Part shown: piece by piece, positions 43,608 to 52,367 of the stretch
How the letters are laid out: each line of letters begins with the position of its first letter
Position numbering within the stretch: the first letter of the stretch is position 1
Source: GCA-020345945 sp964596985
Lineage (GTDB): Archaea; Thermoproteota; Bathyarchaeia; RBG-16-48-13; GCA-020345945
Assembly (NCBI GenBank): GCA_964596985.1
Contig: CAZQWG010000005.1
Coordinates: forward strand, 62,001-126,000
Direction: 5' to 3'
Length of the DNA: 64,000 nucleotides
The notes under the pieces: model-generated
Told to the model about the DNA's origin: nothing
Seen by the model: only the letters and a program-made list of their open reading frames with translations
The model's database searches: none
Program-made: the position numbers and the translations under genes

Positions 43608-44357
43608 TTGAGGATCGAAGAGTTTGTGACCTGCCCAAAGACCGAACTTCTCTACTGGCAAGATTCCTACCTAGCTTCGTTCACGTCTAAAGTCTTGAGA
43701 TTCGAGCCCGACAAGAAGAAGCACGCATATGTGGTTTTGGACCAGACAGCTTTCCACCCCAAATCCGGTGGACAGCCCTCAGATAAAGGCAAGATCTTCG
43801 GTCCATCCGGAGAAATCCGGATCAAGAAGACAATGTTGGTTAAAGGGGTTGTCGTACACTGGGGAAAAATGACGCTTGGAGAAAGACTCGATGGGTCTGT
43901 GGAGGGGAGATTGGATTGGGATCTCAGACACCTGCTAATGAGGAGGCATACTGCAGGGCATCTGCTAGACTACTGCATCGAACTAGTAACCAGCAATAGA
44001 GTCCAGACGACCGGGTCCTGGCTTGGAGAACCCTGCTGGGTTGGCTACACAGGCAAGCCTCCGCGCCAAGAACAAGTAGAGGAGATCGAGAGAATCGTCA
44101 ACCAGAAAATCTTCGAGGGGAGACCTGTCATAACCGAGAAGGTTTCGAAACAGGAGGTGATGAGGAGGACCCCAAACGCGCCGAATATCGATCGACTTCC
44201 AGATGATATCGAGCTACGTTTAGTCACAATTGAAGGGCAAACCCCAATACCTTGCGGCGGAACCCATGTGAAAGACATCTCTGAGATCAGAGGAGTAGGA
44301 ATCACCAAGATTGAACCGGTAGATCAAGGATACAAACTCTATTATAGAATCTCTTGA
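43608..44357 (+). CDS. alaX: Alanyl-tRNA editing protein AlaX
   Basis: This free-standing editing hydrolase removes serine or glycine wrongly attached to tRNA-Ala. The 249-residue product has a beta-barrel N-terminal part (TAFHPKSGGQPSDKG) and the zinc motifs RRHTAGHLLD and PCGGTHVKD, both intact. Length and the presence of the glycine-rich region suggest the AlaX-M form. TTG at 43608 is preferred, a few bases behind GGGGTGGAG; a GTG at 43599 is in frame. It follows the his genes by 46 bases, and a 47-bp repeat lies eight bases after its stop. Confidence 0.9.
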   Translation: MRIEEFVTCPKTELLYWQDSYLASFTSKVLRFEPDKKKHAYVVLDQTAFHPKSGGQPSDKGKIFGPSGEIRIKKTMLVKGVVVHWGKMTLGERLDGSVEGRLDWDLRHLLMRRHTAGHLLDYCIELVTSNRVQTTGSWLGEPCWVGYTGKPPRQEQVEEIERIVNQKIFEGRPVITEKVSKQEVMRRTPNAPNIDRLPDDIELRLVTIEGQTPIPCGGTHVKDISEIRGVGITKIEPVDQGYKLYYRIS

Positions 44358-44364
44358 TCGGCTG

Positions 44365-44411
44365 ATCTCCCATAAAGTGTACCTATCCCTAAGAATTCGA
44401 AAAATTGGATT
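44365..44411. repeat. 47-bp dispersed repeat, copy 1
   Basis: It begins eight bases after the alaX stop. It shares ATCTCCC at the left and TAAGAATTCG then AAAAATTGGATT at the right with copy 2 at 50096-50142. The right 22 bases are identical, and the left half differs at about seven of 25 positions. No flanking inverted or direct repeats were seen. Confidence 0.75.
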
Positions 44412-44535
44412 AGGTATTACCTCCATAGACCTGGGGAGTCAGGCAGCATGTTGATCGAGTTCCCTCTCTGGCGTAAAGGGATATGTTTCTCCGAAATGCT
44501 TTTGATGTTATGGTCAGTGATTGGAAGATGAACAG

Positions 44536-45465
44536 GTGAGTTTGTTGCTTGTAACGAACAGAGAGTTGCTTGATAAAGCAAAGGTCAAGAAATACGCTGT
44601 TGGAGCTTTCAACCTAGGGAATCTTGAGTTCATACAAGCGATTGCTTTGGCTGCTGAAGAAGAGAGATCGCCGGCGATCGTAGCCGCTTCCGAGGGTGCA
44701 ATGAAGTATTTTGGTCCCGAAAGCCTTGGAGCGATGGTAAGGATCTTTGCAAACAGGACAGATCTTCCCGTCTCCCTTCACCTTGACCACTGCAGGAACC
44801 CCGACAACATACTTGTTGCGCTGCGTGCGGGCTTCACATCCGTTATGATAGACGGATCTGCACTTGAGTTCCGAGATAACCTTAAGATCACAAAGAAAGT
44901 GGCGGAATTGGCTCATCCCGTGGGGGTGCCTGTCGAGGCAGAACTCGGGCATATCGAGAGCATAACCGAGGATATGAGCGAAAGAGACCGGGAAGCGTTA
45001 TTGACCGACCCGAAAGAGGCAAAAGAATTCGTCGAAGCGACCGGAATAGACTCGCTTGCCGTCGCCATCGGTACCGCCCACGGGGCATACAAGTTCAAAG
45101 GAAAACCCAAACTGGCTTTCGATAGGCTGAAAGAGCTCTCGGAGGTCATAGACATTCCTCTGGTCCTGCATGGAGCGTCCGGTGTCTCCGAGGATGTGGT
45201 GAAACGCGGCGCGAAAGTAGGGGCTCAATGGAAAGGAGCGACAGGCGTACCGGACGAAGACATCAAAAAGGCAGTCCAACTCGGGATATGCAAGGTCAAC
45301 ATCGCCACCGACCTGCGGTTGGCATTCACTTGCAGGGTGAGAGAATACCTTCAGGAGCATCCCGAAACATTCAAGCAAGACGACTACTTAGGTGCTGGAA
45401 GGGATGCGGTAAAAGAAGCGATCAAAGGCAAGATGCGCCTATTCGGTAGCTCTGGCAAAGCATGA
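44536..45465 (+). CDS. Class II fructose-bisphosphate aldolase family
   Basis: This zinc-dependent aldolase cleaves or forms fructose (or tagatose) 1,6-bisphosphate. The 309-residue product has YAVGAFNLGNLE, the catalytic and metal-binding SLHLDHCRN, PVEAELGHIES, AIGTAHGAYKFKGKP and VLHGASGV, with the zinc His residues in place. GTG at 44536 behind GGAAGATG is preferred, with an in-frame TTG at 44521. Class II aldolases are uncommon in archaea, most of which use class I or the bifunctional FBP aldolase/phosphatase, so transfer from bacteria is possible. It is followed after 87 bases by a dehydrogenase on the same strand. Confidence 0.87.
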   Translation: MSLLLVTNRELLDKAKVKKYAVGAFNLGNLEFIQAIALAAEEERSPAIVAASEGAMKYFGPESLGAMVRIFANRTDLPVSLHLDHCRNPDNILVALRAGFTSVMIDGSALEFRDNLKITKKVAELAHPVGVPVEAELGHIESITEDMSERDREALLTDPKEAKEFVEATGIDSLAVAIGTAHGAYKFKGKPKLAFDRLKELSEVIDIPLVLHGASGVSEDVVKRGAKVGAQWKGATGVPDEDIKKAVQLGICKVNIATDLRLAFTCRVREYLQEHPETFKQDDYLGAGRDAVKEAIKGKMRLFGSSGKA

Positions 45466-45552
45466 AGACCTCAGCGGTCTCTTTAACATCGGCGAGACAA
45501 CTAAACCTTACATAAGTAAACCCAACGTATCCTGCAATAGAGGTTAGATGTT

Positions 45553-46605
45553 TTGGTAGCAAGAAAGATGAATGCTGCCCTACTCTTCGAGAGGGATAAA
45601 TCTAAGATCAAACCCGGGGAACCAGTCACAGATCTTCGGGTCGTCGAGACCGACGTACCCGAGGTCGGGGAGAATGACCTACTCGTAAAGGTAAGGGCGT
45701 GCTCTGTCTGCCCTACAGACTACAGGAAATACATGACCGGAAACCACGGGGTTCTCCAGTGGCCTTTCAACCCTGGACATGAGTGGACCGGCGATATAGT
45801 AGAAGTCGGGAATGCCGTCAGCAAATTCAAGGTGGGTCAAAGGATCAAAGGAGCTGGTTTCACAGGATACGCCGAATACGCCAAGATCGAAGGAAAACTC
45901 CGTATACATCCCCGGTTTGGGGCGATGCTTCCTTTCGCCTCGGTCTTCGAACTCCCCTCGAATGTTGACTACGAATCTGGAGCTATTTCGATGCCCCTCG
46001 CCGAATGCATGTTCAGCGTACTGTACGTCCTCAACGTCAAGATGTACGACAACGTCGTAGTGATAGGTGCAGGACCGATGGGCGCAATGCATGTCATGGT
46101 CGCTCACGCCGCTGGGGCAACCGTGTTTGTAAGCGAGCTACTTGAACACCGACTCAAACTTGCAAAAGAACTCGGGGCCGACTACATCGTTAATCCAAAC
46201 GATGAGGACCCTGTAGAATTCGTCAAGGACCATACCGGCGGGCAGGGGGCAGATTCGGTTATATGCTCCATAGCTCATCCCCGAATAATAGAGCAAGGAC
46301 TCCAGATGGCAAAGCCGAAGGGTATCGTCAACATATTTGGAGGAGCCACTGCAGACACGAAACTGGATTTCAACCCCAACCTCATACATTACGGATCGCG
46401 TATACTCACAGCCAGCCAAGGGCAAGGAGGCAGATACGACCTGAACTGGAAGGCGCTCAAGATGATCAGCGACGGGAAGGCTCCTGTTAAGAAGATAGTC
46501 ACCGGGAGGTACCCGCTCGATGAGGCACTCGAAGCCCTCAAACACGTCGGGTCAAAGAAAGGGATGAAGGCAATCATCTACCCTTACCCCGAAGACATTT
46601 CCTAG
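45553..46605 (+). CDS. Zinc-type medium-chain alcohol/polyol dehydrogenase
   Basis: The 350-residue protein has a GroES-like catalytic domain with CSVCPTDYRKYM and NPGHEWTG, which give the catalytic zinc Cys and His-Glu, then a Rossmann domain with VVIGAGPMGAMHVMVAHAAGA. The four-cysteine structural zinc lobe of most alcohol and threonine dehydrogenases is missing, as in sorbitol-dehydrogenase-like members. The substrate is probably a secondary alcohol or a sugar alcohol. Being next to a class II aldolase suggests a sugar or polyol route, but no kinase or transporter is nearby. Confidence 0.8.
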   Translation: MVARKMNAALLFERDKSKIKPGEPVTDLRVVETDVPEVGENDLLVKVRACSVCPTDYRKYMTGNHGVLQWPFNPGHEWTGDIVEVGNAVSKFKVGQRIKGAGFTGYAEYAKIEGKLRIHPRFGAMLPFASVFELPSNVDYESGAISMPLAECMFSVLYVLNVKMYDNVVVIGAGPMGAMHVMVAHAAGATVFVSELLEHRLKLAKELGADYIVNPNDEDPVEFVKDHTGGQGADSVICSIAHPRIIEQGLQMAKPKGIVNIFGGATADTKLDFNPNLIHYGSRILTASQGQGGRYDLNWKALKMISDGKAPVKKIVTGRYPLDEALEALKHVGSKKGMKAIIYPYPEDIS

Positions 46606-46630
46606 TCAATACATAGGAACTGACAGGAGG

Positions 46631-47644
46631 GTGTCGGCATTACCTCCGTGCGATAGTGACCAGCCTTGCGACTGGGAGCACGAGCTTCTCGCCAGTCATC
46701 GCTGGGGTCGGCTGGGAAAGTGGTTGCCTGAGCAACAGGCATCACCATACAATGAAAGAATATCTGATGAGCATGCTCGACTCAGGGAGCTATGGGAGAA
46801 GGCTCAGCCGTTAAGTCAATCGCATGAAGGCGTGTTGCGCGCCATTATTGCACTCGAGATCTGCAATTGGAATCTGGAGGAAAGCATATTGAGCTTGTGT
46901 AAGGCGATCGGAGGGAAGGCAGCACCTGAGCTGAGGATCGGTCATGGAGCTTCGATTACGGAGGACCGTTGGAGGAAGGTTTGGGCCTATTACCTCACCT
47001 TGCAGACGTGGCTGCCGAGTGGGACGAGGGTTACTGGGTACCACGCGCCCCTCAAGATCTGCGACCCCGATGGTGAGGTGCAGAATCATGTCTTGGGGAT
47101 GTTAGGGGAGAGCACTGAGCTCAAGCGGCTATACGTTGAACGTTTCTGTATGAATCTTGAGAATTGGCTGGGCGGTTTCTATCCGGAGGGATCGCCCCAG
47201 CTGAAAGCCTATGAGGCAGCGGTCACAAAGCTGGATGATGAGATCTCCAAGCTCGACCCTGAGCCCGAGATACTCGAGTGGATGAAGCTGGATGGGGAGA
47301 AAGGGTGGATCGAGATCTGCCATCATAAGGTGTTCCGACGCTTCGACATCAACATCTCTAGTATCGGTGCCGGGAAGTGGCGTGGAGCCATGCCGCGGAG
47401 GGGGATCGACGGTTTGGAACGGGCTGAAACACTCGAGAAGTACCTATTCCCGATAGAAGCCTGGACCGAGGGATTAGACGCCTCTGATAGTGCACCAGAC
47501 CTACCGCTTTACCGTAGGATTCACGATTTCCTAGGCGAACAAGATGATGCCAAGCTGTTCCTTGCGTCGTTACTCGTCTCTCTTCTCCGTGCCCAACAGT
47601 TAGCCGCCAGAAAACGGGCAGAAAACAGAAAAAAGGAGTCGTAA
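46631..47644 (+). CDS. Unrecognised 337-residue protein
   Basis: I recognise no family. The predicted soluble protein is rich in Trp, Glu and Leu. It has CNWNLEESILSLCKAIGG, a central SGTRVTGYHAPLKIC, the region FRRFDINISSIGAGKWRG and a charged Lys/Arg-rich C-terminus. No signal peptide or membrane segment is seen. The GTG start stands behind AGGAGGG. Arginine is coded by CGN codons more often than in the neighbours, a hint of foreign origin. It begins 26 bases after the dehydrogenase stop. Confidence 0.65.
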   Translation: MSALPPCDSDQPCDWEHELLASHRWGRLGKWLPEQQASPYNERISDEHARLRELWEKAQPLSQSHEGVLRAIIALEICNWNLEESILSLCKAIGGKAAPELRIGHGASITEDRWRKVWAYYLTLQTWLPSGTRVTGYHAPLKICDPDGEVQNHVLGMLGESTELKRLYVERFCMNLENWLGGFYPEGSPQLKAYEAAVTKLDDEISKLDPEPEILEWMKLDGEKGWIEICHHKVFRRFDINISSIGAGKWRGAMPRRGIDGLERAETLEKYLFPIEAWTEGLDASDSAPDLPLYRRIHDFLGEQDDAKLFLASLLVSLLRAQQLAARKRAENRKKES

Positions 47645-47945
47645 AGATGTGATGCTTTCTGTCTCAGCCTCATGCCTATTATAGGAAACTGTCTACTACG
47701 TTGAGCTACCTTATATCCGCTGTCAGTTTTCGCTTGCGCTATCTGGGGGCTGTCCGTCTTCTTGGATGGTTATATGTAGGATTCTGCGAAATGCTGGGCT
47801 TGAACTAGCACGTCAAGCCTTCCAGCATGTAGTTCTGACCGGGAATTTGTAACAATGATCCGAGATAACCTGAGACCTAGCGGGGCTCCCTCTGCAGAAT
47901 CCTTATTTTCTCCCTGAAAGAGAATAATCTGTAGGGTGAGGAAGA
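47645..47945. other. Intergenic region with a long bulged hairpin
   Basis: ATGCTGG (47791-47797) and GCTTGA (47798-47803) pair with TCAAGC (47813-47818) and CCAGCAT (47822-47828), leaving a 9-nt loop and a 3-nt CTT bulge on the 3' side. A TTATATG box at 47770-47776 just upstream would start an RNA at or near the hairpin, so this could be the structured 5' end of the CBS mRNA or a small RNA. Nothing coding was seen. Confidence 0.4.
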
Positions 47946-48761
47946 ATGTCGAATTCTCTCAAGAGAGAGTTTCCTAGCGTCAGTCAAAGGGCCTATCTAG
48001 GATACAAGAAGTATGTCCATGTTTATGACATTATGAGTAGAAATGTCTTGACCATATCCCCTGACGCCACGATGGCTGAAGCGGCTAAACTCATGGGGGA
48101 TAGACACGTGGGAAGCCTCGTAGTGGTGGATGCGGGAAAAGCATCAGGAATCGTCACCGAAAGAGATCTGGTGAGCGGTGTACTCGCGGGCGGAATGGAC
48201 CCGAAGAGAATCAAGGTTCGGGACTGTATGTCCCGAGGACTTTTCACTGTGAGACCGATTGCCACAGCGAAAGAAGCCGCGCAAGAAATGATGAGAAAGA
48301 AGGGGCGTCTCGTTGTCACGGAACAAGGTCAAGTAGTCGGGATCGTAACAGCAGCAGACCTGATCAAAACCCTTCCGGACACGGAGAAAGCAGGATTGGT
48401 TGACGACATAATGACCAAACCCGTAGTTGTAGTGAAGCCTGAGGAGACCATTTCAGCGGTCGTACGGATAATGGGGGAGAAAAGAATCGGGAGCGTTCTG
48501 GTCGGGACGGATGGAACGTCGAGCGCAATATTCACCGAGAGAGACTTGATATCCAACATTCTCGCAGAGGAGGTCTCGATGGAATCCCCTGTCTCAGACT
48601 TTTCTTCGAAGCCGCTGATAACTATTGCACTAGGATCGAGCGTGGGCGAGGCAGCCGAACTCATGGCAGAAAAACATGTGAGACGGCTTCCTGTGAAGAA
48701 AAGCGGTAAACTTGTCGGGATCATCACCGCTAGAGATCTGGTGGAAGCATACTCGAAATAG
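47946..48761 (+). CDS. Four-CBS-domain protein
   Basis: The 271-residue product consists of four CBS units forming two Bateman modules: about 28-80, 92-142, 155-207 and 218-270. Each has the beta strands and GIVTERDLV or GIITARDLV endings. Such modules bind adenine nucleotides or S-adenosylmethionine and can act as energy sensors. There is no fused effector domain here. A second CBS protein on the same strand starts 174 bases later, so the two may act together. Confidence 0.85.
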   Translation: MSNSLKREFPSVSQRAYLGYKKYVHVYDIMSRNVLTISPDATMAEAAKLMGDRHVGSLVVVDAGKASGIVTERDLVSGVLAGGMDPKRIKVRDCMSRGLFTVRPIATAKEAAQEMMRKKGRLVVTEQGQVVGIVTAADLIKTLPDTEKAGLVDDIMTKPVVVVKPEETISAVVRIMGEKRIGSVLVGTDGTSSAIFTERDLISNILAEEVSMESPVSDFSSKPLITIALGSSVGEAAELMAEKHVRRLPVKKSGKLVGIITARDLVEAYSK

Positions 48762-48934
48762 GATAGACTCGAAGGAGTTCTTGGGCTGACCAAAGTCGTA
48801 TGCGTTTTCCAGAATAACCCAGACTTGCCCTGGGAACTGGTCTGCCCCGCCTTCGTTGTAGCTATGTTTAAGAAGGGCGTTCTCAGGAGGATCTTTCCCA
48901 TATTGGTTGATTCCTTGCTTGAGCGGGGATTGCG

Positions 48935-50047
48935 ATGGTTTCGCTTGAACAACTGAGGTCTGTAAGGATAGAGAGTCTAACCACAGAAGCCTTTCTTCTC
49001 TCGGATAATTCTCCGATATCCAAGATCATAGGAAGGATGAGGGACCTAGATGTGTACGAGGTCTTCATCGATTCGGGAGAAAGAGTCGGTATCGTCAATG
49101 TGAGATCGATCTTGGAAGCCACCGACATATCATCGACCAAGGCTGGGTCACTTGCCATATTCGCTCCCAGAGTCTCGGAAACAGACACCGTCGGGAAAGT
49201 CGCCGAGTTAATGAGTAAACACCGCCTGAGAAGCCTTCCTGTCTGGGAAAATGGAAAAACGGTACGTCAGATCAACGCCTTGACCATAATGCGTTCGCTG
49301 GTCGACTGCCTCCCAGATAGCGTGAAGGCTAACCATATGATGACTAGGGACCCGACAACGATCATGAAGACATTCTCTGCCTCAAAGGCGAGAAACCTGA
49401 TGATTCGCAGAAGGATAGACCACCTTCCGGTCGTTGAGGGAAAAACCCCTACAGGTATGCTAACCTCAAGTCACCTAATCTTCTACCTAACGCCTAGAGA
49501 GCGCCTCGGGAGTACCGATAGAACAGGAGAGACCTTGAGGCGACTCAGATTTCCCGTAAAGGAGATAATGGATACTGAGATCGAGATGAGTGCTCTGAAC
49601 GAGCCCGCAGTTAACATACTCAAAGAGATGCTGAAGCTTCGGAATACCTATTCGCTGGTAGGGTTGTGGGGAGAGCTACAAGGCATAGCGACCTATAGGG
49701 ATTTCATGAAGCTACTCGAAGTCCGTGAACCATCCGGCGAGGTGGCGGTTCGCATACTCGGATTGCCCGACGACCCATTCGAATCCGAAGTAGTGAAGAC
49801 CAAGTTCACGCGGGCGGTTTCACTACTTCGCCGCGCCTATCCCAGGATATCGGAAGCCCGGGCAACGATCAAGACGTCCTCTTTCGGTGCCCGTCGAGGG
49901 AGGAAGCTCTACGAGGTGACCGTGACCATAAAAAACCCCCGGGACCTATTCACCTACTCGGAGAAGGGATGGGACCTACCTAACATCTTTGATGTTCTCT
50001 CTGACCGAATGAAACGTCTCCTAACCCAAAAGAAGCGTCGCAGATGA
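48935..50047 (+). CDS. Four-CBS protein with C-terminal HPF-like domain, putative ribosome hibernation factor
   Basis: The 370-residue product has four CBS units at about 13-65, 75-125, 135-187 and 207-262, then a domain at 265-365. The last follows the beta-alpha-beta-beta-beta-alpha order of HPF/YfiA ribosome hibernation factors: VAVRILG, the helix FTRAVSLLRRAY, SEARATIKTSS, RKLYEVTVTIKNP, the strand around DLFTYSE and a basic helix IFDVLSDRMKRLL. CBS-domain proteins have been reported as ribosome-silencing or dimerising factors in archaea. Here the CBS part would sense adenine nucleotides and the HPF-like part bind the small subunit. This is structural inference from pattern, not from alignment. 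Confidence 0.7.
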   Translation: MVSLEQLRSVRIESLTTEAFLLSDNSPISKIIGRMRDLDVYEVFIDSGERVGIVNVRSILEATDISSTKAGSLAIFAPRVSETDTVGKVAELMSKHRLRSLPVWENGKTVRQINALTIMRSLVDCLPDSVKANHMMTRDPTTIMKTFSASKARNLMIRRRIDHLPVVEGKTPTGMLTSSHLIFYLTPRERLGSTDRTGETLRRLRFPVKEIMDTEIEMSALNEPAVNILKEMLKLRNTYSLVGLWGELQGIATYRDFMKLLEVREPSGEVAVRILGLPDDPFESEVVKTKFTRAVSLLRRAYPRISEARATIKTSSFGARRGRKLYEVTVTIKNPRDLFTYSEKGWDLPNIFDVLSDRMKRLLTQKKRRR

Positions 50048-50362
50048 ATCCCGACCTCGAAAACACGTGAGAACGAGAAGCTCCGAGGCTCCAGGATCTC
50101 CCGTTAAGTGGACGTATCGATAAGAATTCGAAAAATTGGATTCGTGCAACAGAGGGATGGCTGTAGTACCATCAGTAGGGAGACGAGGTCCAATAATGAA
50201 AACACCAAGAACATTGACCAGTAGATGTAGACCTCGGAGAGATCGAACAGAGATTGCCGTACGAGTCAAAGAAAGATGTTTCGTAAATCATTGGAGAGGC
50301 GCCCTCGCTGCCCCCTCTCTATGATGATCCATGCTTCTTAGGGGTACTTTGTGACTGGAGGA
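50048..50362. other. Intergenic region containing repeat copy 2
   Basis: After the repeat, a 62-codon frame at 50136-50324 is Arg-rich and low in protein-like pattern, so I do not call it a gene. The region is convergent between the CBS-HPF gene and the AOR gene. Confidence 0.35.
50096..50142. repeat. 47-bp dispersed repeat, copy 2
   Basis: This is the second copy of the element at 44365-44411, 49 bases after the CBS-HPF stop and in the same orientation. The last 22 bases are identical between copies. The left part shares ATCTCCC, AAGTG, AC and TATC at matching spacing. Confidence 0.75.
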
Positions 50363-52228
50363 TTACGCTTTTTCTTTCCAGATGTCTTGTACGACCTCTC
50401 CTAGACCTAGTTTCTCCAGTGTTTCTGGTAGGGGTTTCCCGGTTTCGGTATCCCATCCCATGTGTTTATAGTAGTTTTCTAGCATCTTGTTCCAATGCGG
50501 CATAATTGCTATCCCCTTTGAGGGACCGTCGATAGGTGTAGACCCGTACCTTTCTGAGGGACGGTCGTTCTCTTTTGTTATCCCACAACGGATATTATAG
50601 GCCTTCATTAGGTTTACCGCTCGGAGACCGACGCTCTTGGCTTCTTCAGGGGTGAAGTCCCATCCAGTGATGGCTCTTACTGCCTGTGACTCAAGTTCTA
50701 GGTTCATCCTACCGTTGAACCTGCACACGCCCAAGGAATCCTCGAAGACCATCATTCCTTTCGTTAATGCAACAGATGTCGATATCTCGTCTGGGTAACC
50801 TGGCCCCTGAACCTTCTCGGGGTCCCCCGAAGGAAAGTACGAAGCGGTAGGCCCGGTTTCTAGGGTTCCCGTGTTTGATACCGTTGTATCGAACATCTCG
50901 AACCATCTCGTTCGGTGGTCATGTCCTCTCGGCGTATTCCCTTTCAAGGTGTAGATTGCGCATTTCGCTGCTTCTCCTCCAATCTTGCGTGAGGCTCTCA
51001 TCACCCCCTCTGCTAGAAGGTCTCCAATCCCTTCTCTCTTCGCGATCATGTATAGCAGCTTCCTCACAGCCTCTGCGTTCCCCCATCGCATGTTTAAGCC
51101 GTTTACGTCCTCCTTAGTGAGTAAGCCTTTTTCGTAGCACTCCATCACCCATCCTGTAACCCATCCTGCCTCGTTGTTATCGAGGCCAACCCGGTCTGTG
51201 ACACCGGAGAGCATAGTTGCGGCTGATACCTCCCTCAGATCGATGACCGGCCCCCACGCCGCCAGCTGTTCGTACTCGGGCTCCTCGATAAGCATACCCT
51301 TGTAGGGTCCATCCGGTATCCTCATCAGGGTGCTGTGTTTCAGTCGGCATGCCCAGCAGGGATTAGGCTCTGACCCCAGGTTCTCTCGTATGTACTCTTC
51401 GCTGAACTCTTTGATCTGCTTCTCTGACAGATCCCAGATGTTGGTCATGTAGTTCTTGATAGGCAGGGTTCCTCTTCCCGATTGGTGGCCTCGGTAGACC
51501 CCTCCAACTGTTCCTGTGAATTCCTTCACATTCTCATATAGTGCGTTCGAGGCTTTCCGAAGCTGGTCCTTGTCCTTGACAGGTATACCGCCTTTTCCTC
51601 TAGCAACCGCGATCGCCTTGAGCTTCTTTGATCCCATAACGGCGCCAGGACCATTATGCGATGCCGAATGCCCCCAGTCGGCGAAGACCCCGGCGAACCT
51701 GACTAAATGCTCTCCTGCCGGCCCGATCGATACGACGCTCATCTGCCTCCTCTTTTTCCCATGCTCTTCCTTGATCTTGGTGGCTGTGTCGTAGGTATCG
51801 GTTCCAAGCAGGTGGTTTGCCTCTTTTAGCTCAGCATGCCCCTCATCGATGTGGATGTATATCCATCTCGGTGATACGCCTTGGATGATTATCCCTGTGT
51901 ATCCTTGGAATCGGAGGTAGGCCCCGAACAGCCCGTTCGCCTGTACGCTCGTACATCCCCTGGTGAGTGCCCCCTTTGTTACCAGCGAGAATGTTCCTGA
52001 TCCCCCTACCGCGGTGCCTCCAAGAGGACCGCTTGCGATGATCACCCGATTCTCAGGATCAGACCACTCGACATCCGGAGGGGTCTCATCGTATAGTATC
52101 CTACTCCCGATCCCGGTTCCCCCAAGATACTTCCTAACGAATCTTTCATCGAAGATCTCATCCTCGATCTTATTTTTGCCAAGGTTAACCCTCATGTATT
52201 TGCCTGAAAAACTCCCGAAATCACTCAT
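50363..52228 (-). CDS. Aldehyde ferredoxin oxidoreductase family protein with altered cluster ligand
   Basis: These tungsten- or molybdenum-pterin enzymes oxidise aldehydes with ferredoxin. The protein (621 residues) has family length, with GGTGIGSRILYDE near the N-terminus and ASGPLGGTAVGGSGTF, GPAGEHLVRFAGVF, and NGPGAVMGSKKLKAIAV. The 4Fe-4S ligands in this family are C-x2-C-x3-C plus a distant cysteine. Here Cys291, Cys294 and Cys502 are present, but position 298 is histidine (PCWACRLKHST). The cluster may be His-ligated or lost. Substrate unknown; this is likely a divergent subfamily, not a classic AOR. Confidence 0.88.
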   Translation of the reverse strand: MSDFGSFSGKYMRVNLGKNKIEDEIFDERFVRKYLGGTGIGSRILYDETPPDVEWSDPENRVIIASGPLGGTAVGGSGTFSLVTKGALTRGCTSVQANGLFGAYLRFQGYTGIIIQGVSPRWIYIHIDEGHAELKEANHLLGTDTYDTATKIKEEHGKKRRQMSVVSIGPAGEHLVRFAGVFADWGHSASHNGPGAVMGSKKLKAIAVARGKGGIPVKDKDQLRKASNALYENVKEFTGTVGGVYRGHQSGRGTLPIKNYMTNIWDLSEKQIKEFSEEYIRENLGSEPNPCWACRLKHSTLMRIPDGPYKGMLIEEPEYEQLAAWGPVIDLREVSAATMLSGVTDRVGLDNNEAGWVTGWVMECYEKGLLTKEDVNGLNMRWGNAEAVRKLLYMIAKREGIGDLLAEGVMRASRKIGGEAAKCAIYTLKGNTPRGHDHRTRWFEMFDTTVSNTGTLETGPTASYFPSGDPEKVQGPGYPDEISTSVALTKGMMVFEDSLGVCRFNGRMNLELESQAVRAITGWDFTPEEAKSVGLRAVNLMKAYNIRCGITKENDRPSERYGSTPIDGPSKGIAIMPHWNKMLENYYKHMGWDTETGKPLPETLEKLGLGEVVQDIWKEKA

Positions 52229-52367
52229 GTCTTGTCCCTCTCATCTCAATCGAACTAGAGATATGTCTTTGCCTCTCATTACTTTTAGGATTCCTGAGCA
52301 TTCACCAGTCGAAAAGAGCTAAATCTACTGTCCGGTACATCAATCGGTAAGCTAACAGAGGAGGGCA

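Noticed and set aside
44365..50142. Composite transposon bounded by the two 47-bp repeats
   Set aside because: The copies are direct, not inverted, there is no transposase or target-site duplication, and the enclosed genes are metabolic.
50136..50324. Arg-rich 62-codon frame after repeat copy 2
   Set aside because: Begins inside the repeat with TTG, no ribosome-binding site, no hydrophobic core pattern.
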